Source: Bacillota bacterium (GTDB lineage: Bacteria > Bacillota > Limnochordia > Darwinibacteriales > Darwinibacteriaceae). From it: 64,000 nt of DNA. The stretch lies in NCBI GenBank assembly GCA_029776155.1, contig JAKOTU010000040.1:1-64000 (forward strand), read 5' to 3'. How positions within the stretch are numbered: the first letter of the stretch is position 1; every line of letters begins with the position of its first letter. The notes below the pieces were generated by a model. The model was not told the origin of the DNA. It did no database searches and worked only from the letters and a program-made list of their open reading frames with translations. Shown one piece after another: positions 59,013-64,000 of this stretch. The position numbers and the translations under genes are program-made.

Positions 59013-59774
59013 GTGGCAGCAGTCATAGCCCTAGCTAATCAAAAAGGGGGAGTGGGCAAGACCACTTCAACCTATAACCTGGGTGTGGCCCTGGCCGATG
59101 TAGGTCAAAGGGTACTGCTTTTGGACCTAGATCCCCAAGGAGGGCTCACCTATTACTCCGGTTTTGAACCAGAGGAGCTGGGAAAGACTATTTATCACTG
59201 TTTGGTGCGCAATACCCCTGCGCGGGAAGTCATGCTCAAGAACGACTATGGAGTGGACCTGCTGCCAGCCAATATTGACCTTTCCTTAGCCGAGTTCCAA
59301 TTGGTGAGCGCGCCCGCTAGGGAGCGGCGCATCACCCGCATCATCAACGAGCTGAGGGACGAATACGATTTTATACTCATTGACTGCCAACCTTCGTTGG
59401 GGCTGTTGACCATTAACGCGTTGGCGGCTGCGGATGAGGTGATTATCCCGGTCTCCTGCGAGTTCTTGAGTATCAGGGGAACACGGGCCCTGCTCAAGCT
59501 AATAGCTAAGGTAAGGGGGTCCCTCAACAGCAAGCTGCAGATTGCCGGGATCCTGCCTACTTTGTTTGATAACCGTACTCGGCACGGCCGGGAAGTGCTG
59601 GCCCGTTTGGTTGAAGAGTTCCCCAACATCTACCTCTATCCCCACGCGGTGCCCCGCAGCATCCGCTTTGCAGAGTCTGCGGCCAGTCAAAAACCAATCT
59701 ATGAAGGGAAATTCCAGGTACCCGGAGCATTGGCCTACCGGGAGCTGGCCAGAGAGTTAGTGAGGAAGAAATAG
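59013..59774 (+). CDS. ParA/Soj family ATPase
   Basis: Deviant Walker A ATPase of 253 residues: KGGVGKTTSTYN (about residues 10-21), LLLDLDPQGGLTYY, and DYDFILIDCQPSLG for Walker B. Its family positions DNA, chemoreceptors or other cargo by dynamic gradients on the nucleoid. No ParB gene or parS-like site is next to it, so it is an orphan and not the main chromosomal soj. GTG 59013 fits the AAGGGAGGGA site better than GTG 59007. It lies 25 bases upstream of gltX in the same direction. Confidence 0.9.
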   Translation: MAAVIALANQKGGVGKTTSTYNLGVALADVGQRVLLLDLDPQGGLTYYSGFEPEELGKTIYHCLVRNTPAREVMLKNDYGVDLLPANIDLSLAEFQLVSAPARERRITRIINELRDEYDFILIDCQPSLGLLTINALAAADEVIIPVSCEFLSIRGTRALLKLIAKVRGSLNSKLQIAGILPTLFDNRTRHGREVLARLVEEFPNIYLYPHAVPRSIRFAESAASQKPIYEGKFQVPGALAYRELARELVRKK

Positions 59775-59799
59775 AAGAGGCATTGGAGGAGTAGTAGTG

Positions 59800-61272
59800 A
59801 TGAACACAGTCCGTGTACGTTTTGCACCGAGCCCCACAGGGTATCTCCACGTGGGCGGAGCCAGGACCGCTTTGTTTAATTGGTTGTATGCCAGGCAGCA
59901 CCAAGGCGTTTTTGTGCTGCGCATTGAGGATACGGATCTGGCCCGTTCCACAGAAGAATCGGTGCAGGTTATTCTTGATGCCCTGGAGTACCTTGGCCTA
60001 GATTGGGATGAGGGGCCCAGGAAAGGGGGCAGTTACGGACCGTATTTCCAAAGTGAACGCCTGGATCTCTACAGGCAGTATGTTCAGAAGCTGATGGACA
60101 TGGGCCGGGCTTACAAATGCTACTGCACCCCGGAAGAACTGGATAAAAAGCGGGAAGAGCAGATCAAGCGGGGCGAGTCCACCAAATACGACCGGCACTG
60201 CCTCAACCTCACCCCAGAAGAGGAAGCTAAATACCAAGCAGAAGGGCGCATTCCTGTGATCCGTTTTAGGTCCTTGGATGAAGGGACAACGGAAGTGGAT
60301 GACCTGATCCGGGGTAAGGTGCGCTTTGATAACGTGGCCCAGGTGGACGACTTTGTGATCATGAAATCTGATGGCATGCCCACCTACAACTTCGCAGTGG
60401 TGATCGATGATGCCCTCATGCGCATTACCCATGTCATCAGGGGTGAAGACCACCTGTCCAATACACCCAAGCAGATTCAGATTTACGAGGCCTTGGGCTT
60501 TCCCGTGCCCCGGTTTGCCCACATCCCCATGATCCTTGGGCCCGATAAGGCCTTGCTCAGCAAGCGCCATGGCGCCACATCGGTGCTCCAGTTTAAGGAA
60601 AACGGCTATTTGCCGGCGGCCATGGTGAACTACTTGGCCCTGCTGGGTTGGAGTTATGACGATTCCCAAACCTTGTTCTCCGTTGAAGAACTGGTGGAGA
60701 AGTTCAGTTTGGACAAGGTGTCGAAGAATCCAGCTGTGTTTGATCTTCAGAAGCTGGACTGGATGAACGGAGTTTATATCCGGGAGCTGCCTGTGGAAGA
60801 GCTGTTTGCCCATGTGCTTCCTTACTGGCAGCGCGCTGGGCTTATGCCCTTAGAAGTGAACCAGGAACTGAGGGAGTACAGCCTGCGCATCCTCAAGGAG
60901 CTCCAGCCCCGCATGAAGCTGTTGGCTGAGGCGGTGGAGCTGGCCCGTTACTTCTTTGATGATCAATACGAGTACAATCCAGAGGCGGTGGACAGGATTC
61001 TCACCAAACCCCAGACCATAGAGATTCTGCGCTATCTGGCAGATGTGGTAGCGGAGGCACCCCAGCTCGACGAGGAACACCTCAAGCCCCAGTTTAAGGC
61101 GGGGATGGAGAAGTTCGGAGTGAAAATGGGTGATCTGATGCAGCCGCTGCGCGTTGCCATCACCGGGACTAATGTGAGCCCCGGTATCTACGAAGTGCTG
61201 GATTTGGTGGGGCGGGAGAGAACTCTAAAGAGGATTGAACGGACTGTCCAGATGCTGGCAGAAAGGGGTTGA
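59800..61272 (+). CDS. gltX: glutamyl-tRNA synthetase
   Basis: Class I aminoacyl-tRNA synthetase of 490 residues that charges tRNA-Glu (and, if the cell lacks GlnRS, tRNA-Gln for amidation by GatCAB). HIGH-type motif FAPSPTGYLHVGGARTALFNW, KMSKS-type motif LLSKRHGAT, and the anticodon-binding helical C-terminus are complete. No zinc-binding Cys set is seen apart from CYCTPEEL. ATG 59800 follows GGAGGA. No T-box leader is present, as the parA gene ends 25 bases upstream. Confidence 0.96.
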   Translation: MNTVRVRFAPSPTGYLHVGGARTALFNWLYARQHQGVFVLRIEDTDLARSTEESVQVILDALEYLGLDWDEGPRKGGSYGPYFQSERLDLYRQYVQKLMDMGRAYKCYCTPEELDKKREEQIKRGESTKYDRHCLNLTPEEEAKYQAEGRIPVIRFRSLDEGTTEVDDLIRGKVRFDNVAQVDDFVIMKSDGMPTYNFAVVIDDALMRITHVIRGEDHLSNTPKQIQIYEALGFPVPRFAHIPMILGPDKALLSKRHGATSVLQFKENGYLPAAMVNYLALLGWSYDDSQTLFSVEELVEKFSLDKVSKNPAVFDLQKLDWMNGVYIRELPVEELFAHVLPYWQRAGLMPLEVNQELREYSLRILKELQPRMKLLAEAVELARYFFDDQYEYNPEAVDRILTKPQTIEILRYLADVVAEAPQLDEEHLKPQFKAGMEKFGVKMGDLMQPLRVAITGTNVSPGIYEVLDLVGRERTLKRIERTVQMLAERG

Positions 61273-61276
61273 CGCC

Positions 61277-61693
61277 ATGGTTCAGGCGCAAGTACGCTGG
61301 AACGGTAAAATGGGTTTTGTGGGTGTTTCTGGCTCTAACCATGCCGTGGTAATGGATGTACGCAAGGAAAACGGCGGCGACGGAACTGCCCCCAGCCCCA
61401 TGGAGCTGGTCCTCATGGCCTTGGCAGGGTGCTCTGGGGTGGATGTGGCCCAGATCGTGAAAAAGAAGCGCCTTAAGGTCAGGGACTTCCAGGTTTTCGT
61501 GGAAGGGGAGCGGGCAGAGGAGCACCCCCGGGTGTTTACCAGGGTGCAGCTCACTTTTGTCTTTGCAGGAGAGGATCTCACCCGCAAACCCTTGGAAGAT
61601 GCGGTGCGCCTTTCCCTGGAGAAGTACTGCTCGGTCGCGGGCATGGTGGGCAAAACCGCAGAGATTGACTGGCAGGTCCAGATCAAGGAGTAG
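61277..61693 (+). CDS. OsmC family protein
   Basis: Predicted thiol-dependent peroxidase-like protein of 138 residues. Both redox Cys are present: LAGCSGVDV and EKYCSVAGMV, in the OsmC/YhfA arrangement, with SPMELVLMALAGC as family signature. Homologues reduce organic hydroperoxides or act in stress. ATG 61277 follows AAAGGGG, four bases after gltX, so it is probably cotranscribed. Confidence 0.9.
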   Translation: MVQAQVRWNGKMGFVGVSGSNHAVVMDVRKENGGDGTAPSPMELVLMALAGCSGVDVAQIVKKKRLKVRDFQVFVEGERAEEHPRVFTRVQLTFVFAGEDLTRKPLEDAVRLSLEKYCSVAGMVGKTAEIDWQVQIKE

Positions 61694-61700
61694 GCCGAAT

Positions 61701-62240
61701 ATGAAGATTTACACCGGAGCGGGGGATGGGGGACAGACCAGATTGGGCACAGGCTTACCTGTGCCCAAGGGCGACCCTACTGTGGACGCTTATGGAACGG
61801 TAGATGAGTTGTCTAGCTTCATTGGTTTGGCCCTAACTGCGGTCCATGATGAGGATCTGGTCCAGGAGCTGATCTGGGTGCAGCAGAGACTGCACCTTCT
61901 GGGGGCTATCTTGGCCTTTCCTGGGCGCACCGAAAGCAGTTGGGGCGAACTTACCGGGGAGGACGTGAAGCATCTGGAGGCCGCCATCGATGCCCTCAGC
62001 CAAGGGCTGCCTGCGCTCCGGGGTTTTGTGCTCCCCGGAGGAACCCCGGGTGCGGCTTTTCTCCACTGTGCCCGCAGCATTGCCCGGCGGGCGGAGCGGG
62101 CGGTAAGCCGCCTAAACCCACAGGATTATCCACTGGGCGGCTGGATCTTGCCCTTTTTGAATAGGCTCAGCGACTACCTCTTCTGCGCGGCCAGGGTGGT
62201 AAACCACCGCCACGGTTCAGGAGATCGGTTGGTGGACTAA
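61701..62240 (+). CDS. cob(I)alamin adenosyltransferase (PduO/MMAB type)
   Basis: Transfers the adenosyl group of ATP to cob(I)alamin, making adenosylcobalamin. The 179-residue product starts MKIYTGAGDGGQT, with DAYGTVDELSSFIGLA and the C-terminal ARSIARRAERAV...LNRLSDYLFCAARVVN motif of the PduO family. The ATG at 61701 is 8 bases after AAGGAGT. It indicates use of B12-dependent enzymes; the window's own B12-type radical SAM protein would not need the adenosyl form. Confidence 0.92.
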   Translation: MKIYTGAGDGGQTRLGTGLPVPKGDPTVDAYGTVDELSSFIGLALTAVHDEDLVQELIWVQQRLHLLGAILAFPGRTESSWGELTGEDVKHLEAAIDALSQGLPALRGFVLPGGTPGAAFLHCARSIARRAERAVSRLNPQDYPLGGWILPFLNRLSDYLFCAARVVNHRHGSGDRLVD

Positions 62241-62261
62241 CAAGAAAATGCGGCAAAACCC

Positions 62262-62290
62262 TTGCCATTTTTCCGAGCGTGTGGTATATT
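62262..62290 (+). promoter_or_regulatory. promoter of tRNA-Gln
   Basis: TTGCCA (62262-62267) and TATATT (62285-62290) with a 17-base spacer, 14 bases before the tRNA. Confidence 0.75.
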
Positions 62291-62304
62291 AAGTTTCAGA
62301 GTGC

Positions 62305-62378
62305 TGGGGGATCGTCTAACGGCAGGACGGAGGACTCTGACTCCTCTAGTCTAGGTTCGAATCCTAGTCCCCCAGCCA
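62305..62378 (+). tRNA. tRNA-Gln (anticodon CTG)
   Basis: Complete cloverleaf of 74 bases: acceptor TGGGGGA/TCCCCCA, D arm GTCT/GGAC, anticodon stem GAGGA/TCCTC with loop CTCTGAC (anticodon CTG), T arm CTAGG-TTCGAAT-CCTAG, discriminator G and encoded CCA. It reads CAG, so another tRNA-Gln for CAA must exist elsewhere. Confidence 0.96.
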
Positions 62379-62393
62379 TTTCTGTGAGTATAG

Positions 62394-62419
62394 GGAGACC
62401 GCTGTGGCGGTCTTTTTTT
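62394..62419 (+). terminator. terminator of tRNA-Gln
   Basis: AGACCGC pairs with GCGGTCT around TGTG and runs into T7. Confidence 0.85.
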
Positions 62420-62446
62420 CTTGGCACCGCCAACTGGGGTCCTAAA

Positions 62447-62475
62447 GAAAAGAGACCGCGTGTCGCGGTCTCTTA
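62447..62475 (-). terminator. terminator of the lipoprotein gene
   Basis: AGAGACCGCG and CGCGGTCTCT form a 10-bp stem with a TGT loop; on the minus strand it is followed by TTTCTTT. Its arms resemble those of the tRNA-Gln terminator 40 bases away. Confidence 0.75.
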
Positions 62476-62940
62476 GTCGACTATGCCTATCTGCTCGTCC
62501 TTGTAAATTCCCCACTTGCCTTCTGCTTTGCGCAGTTCCAGCCTCCGGTATTCTTCATACACGTCCTCGGGGCCTCCGAAGCGGGAGCGGTCTTTGACAT
62601 AGGCTGTCAGTTCGGCCACAGCTTCGTCCTTACCTAGGTTGATTTCCCGTTCGAGAACTCGATAGTCTAGGACCTCTGCGATCTGGAACAATTGGTTATA
62701 CTCCCAGCGAACATTGGCGCGGTCCATGAGTTCCAGGCCAAGTGACCCGACGAAAGGCAGGTTGGCAAGGTCCGCTAACGCGTCCGCACTGTTGCCTCGC
62801 ATGCCTTGCTCGTAGCGATTGATCAACTCGTTGATCGCCTTCTTGTCAGAGGCGGAACCGGTGAGGTTCGGTACACAGCCCGTCAACAGCAGCGCAGCAG
62901 TAAGTACCGCAACCAGAATACCAAGAGTTTTTCCTTTCAT
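62473..62940 (-). CDS. lipoprotein of unknown function (NTF2-like?)
   Basis: The 155-residue product has a type II signal peptide with lipobox LLTGC (Cys 22). The mature part begins with a helix (DKKAINELINRYEQGMRGNSADALADL) followed by beta-type segments that end RRLELRKAEGKWGIYKD, a pattern like NTF2/SnoaL-type domains; this is a guess from shape. The ATG follows GGGGGAG. It has its own sigma-A promoter about 140 bases upstream, leaving a long untranslated leader. Confidence 0.8.
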   Translation of the reverse strand: MKGKTLGILVAVLTAALLLTGCVPNLTGSASDKKAINELINRYEQGMRGNSADALADLANLPFVGSLGLELMDRANVRWEYNQLFQIAEVLDYRVLEREINLGKDEAVAELTAYVKDRSRFGGPEDVYEEYRRLELRKAEGKWGIYKDEQIGIVD

Positions 62941-63235
62941 ACAGACTCCCCCGTTTGTCTAGTCTAGGTTTTCAGCGTTGACTACCCGTATGCCTGGATC
63001 TAAGTTTTTTGGGGTTCACCTTCCTTCGTGATAGGGTGTTTGGCCTGTTGTTTTCCTGTAATTTCCATTAATTGTAACATAAAAGGCGGGGAGTCACAAA
63101 GTATTTTCAAGATTTACTGAGGGGGAGTTAGGTTATTTTTTTGTTGCCTCTGGCAGTTTTGACCACTGGTGGGCGCAGGTATTGGCAGGACAATGGCCCT
63201 GGGTCCAGAAGATAAACTGCTGGACAAGGGAAGAC
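62941..63235. other. intergenic region, leader of the lipoprotein gene
   Basis: About 295 bases without a gene. It holds the minus-strand promoter at 63071-63099, the long leader below it, and near 63203-63225 a 6-bp inverted repeat (GTCCAG/CTGGAC) just after the glycosyltransferase stop. The base composition is more AT-rich than its surroundings around 63040-63150. I see no RNA gene or riboswitch that I can name. Confidence 0.5.
63071..63099 (-). promoter_or_regulatory. sigma-A promoter of the lipoprotein gene
   Basis: On the minus strand, TTGTGA (63099-63094) and TACAAT (63076-63071) are 17 bases apart. Transcription would start near 63064, leaving a leader of about 120 bases. Confidence 0.65.
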
Positions 63236-64000
63236 TTAGAACCGGAGGATCTGGGCTGCTGGCTGCCACGAGGGTGGTGCTGGTTTAAAGGTGTGCAGCA
63301 CCAGTTTGTACAGCGCGACCGTTTTGGCTGCCATCTCTGAGCTGGACAGGTGGCTTACCGCATAACTTCTTCCCCAGTTCTGGAGCTTTTTTAAGCGGTG
63401 AGGTCTGTGCAGCAGGGCATGGAGATCGTACTTCAGATCCGCAAGTTCATAGCGGCCCAGATTGCCGCTGAAATCGAAATCGTCCTGTTTGACCAAGCGG
63501 GGGGAGATCACTCCATCATAGGCCTGCTGCATGAGCAGCACGGCATTTCCACAGCTCAAAGCTTCCCGGGCTGTGCGCCCACAGGCCGCCACGATGCCTG
63601 AACTCTGGAGATGGGGCACCAGATTTACCTGCCAAGGCAGGTAAACGGTACCAGGGATTTCGGGATCGAAGTTAGAAATAATCTTCAAAGGTGTGCCCAC
63701 CAGAAGGGAGTTGGCTTCAGCCAAGTACCTGAGGGGCTCGAGACGCTTTTTCTCCAAGCGTCCTACATACAAAAGGGCTCGCCGGGGTCCGCTTCTGCCC
63801 GGGGGCGGGGCGAACACATCGGTGTCTATGCCGTTGGGAATGATGTGCACCTTCTGCCGAAACTCACTGAGCTGCTCAGCGACCTTGGGTCCGATGGCGA
63901 TAATGGCACTGGCCGAAGCCAGGAAGTGGCGGAAGCGGGGCTGGTTAAAGCCCAGTCCGTGGCAGGTGACGAGGTAGGGTATTTTGAGGTGATGGGACAG
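63236..64000 (-). CDS. glycosyltransferase family 4 (partial, N-terminus outside window)
   Basis: The frame is open from the window edge (64000) to TAA at 63236 and gives 254 residues of a GT-B glycosyltransferase. Visible family marks are YLVTCHGLG near the edge, the VHIIPNGIDTDVF motif, LLYVGRLEKKR, and the C-terminal donor-binding part SSGIVAACGRTAREALSCGNAVLLM, in which the usual E-x7-E pattern is partly changed. GTG at 63850 is an internal codon, not the start. Role: sugar transfer to an envelope polysaccharide or lipid; acceptor unknown. Confidence 0.85.
   Translation of the reverse strand: MSHHLKIPYLVTCHGLGFNQPRFRHFLASASAIIAIGPKVAEQLSEFRQKVHIIPNGIDTDVFAPPPGRSGPRRALLYVGRLEKKRLEPLRYLAEANSLLVGTPLKIISNFDPEIPGTVYLPWQVNLVPHLQSSGIVAACGRTAREALSCGNAVLLMQQAYDGVISPRLVKQDDFDFSGNLGRYELADLKYDLHALLHRPHRLKKLQNWGRSYAVSHLSSSEMAAKTVALYKLVLHTFKPAPPSWQPAAQILRF

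Noticed and set aside
59775-59799. T-box leader before gltX
   Set aside because: Only 25 bases separate parA and gltX, too few for a T-box.

Overview
The window (64 kb, moderately GC-rich) is a dense chromosomal stretch from an anaerobic, flagellated, endospore-forming member of the Firmicutes/Bacillota. The pointers are a GerA/GerC/GerB germinant-receptor operon, a DacF-like carboxypeptidase next to a SpoVD/FtsI-like penicillin-binding protein, a coat-like LysM protein, a clostridial-order Rnf operon (rnfCDGEAB), the NADH sensor Rex, oxygen-sensitive radical SAM and Fe-S enzymes, and flagellar fliD. Several genes near 32.5-36.4 kb look like outer-envelope functions: a lipoprotein, an M48 protease, a LolA-like protein and a predicted beta-barrel ending in Phe. 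This would fit a diderm lineage such as Limnochordia. That assignment is inference; no 16S gene or other marker is present. There is no CRISPR array, insertion sequence, prophage or rRNA operon.

Layout. 0-3.5 kb: flagellar cap FliD and a small helical chaperone-like protein, a methyltransferase and a double ComFB protein. 3.5-7.9 kb: germinant receptor operon. 7.9-12.1 kb: phosphohexomutase, convergent HD-GYP phosphodiesterase, split chromate transporter. 12.2-18.5 kb: TetR regulator, an oligopeptide-type ABC system without its own ATPases, then an unrelated ABC ATPase/permease pair. 18.5-25.5 kb: MscS channel, RecB-like Fe-S nuclease, HAD nucleotidase that seems to start at AUC, Ogt DNA repair, MATE pump, iron alcohol dehydrogenase, M20 peptidase. 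25.5-31.4 kb: split ThrE exporter, TGS-uridine kinase fusion, B12-type radical SAM protein, FMN glutamate-synthase-like enzyme. 31.5-36.4 kb: LacI regulator and the envelope cluster. 36.4-43.8 kb: trmL, rnfCDGEAB, apbE, trxB. 43.8-51.4 kb: cell-wall block (M23 hydrolase, FemX-like, alanine racemase, DacF, SpoVD/FtsI) with a CsoR-family regulator and a nitrilase. 51.4-53.6 kb: an operon of phosphoesterase, ParB-like protein and endonuclease III. 54-58.9 kb: Rex, a Rex-box-controlled FMN-binding protein, thiamine-binding-like protein, LysM protein, tRNA-Asn, PspC, hydroxyacid dehydrogenase. 59-64 kb: parA-gltX-osmC-pduO, tRNA-Gln, a lipoprotein and a glycosyltransferase cut by the window end.

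How the genes work together. The clearest functional axis is redox. Rnf moves electrons between ferredoxin and NAD with ion pumping; ApbE attaches FMN covalently to RnfG and RnfD and probably to the exported tandem FMN-binding protein near 55.4 kb. That last gene has a sigma-A promoter followed by a near-perfect Rex operator, and rex itself has another upstream, so NADH/NAD+ ratio probably controls both. A second axis is cell-wall and envelope construction. Start codons were chosen by Shine-Dalgarno spacing and family N-termini; many genes use GTG or TTG. Promoters, terminators and operators were read by eye and have not been tested.
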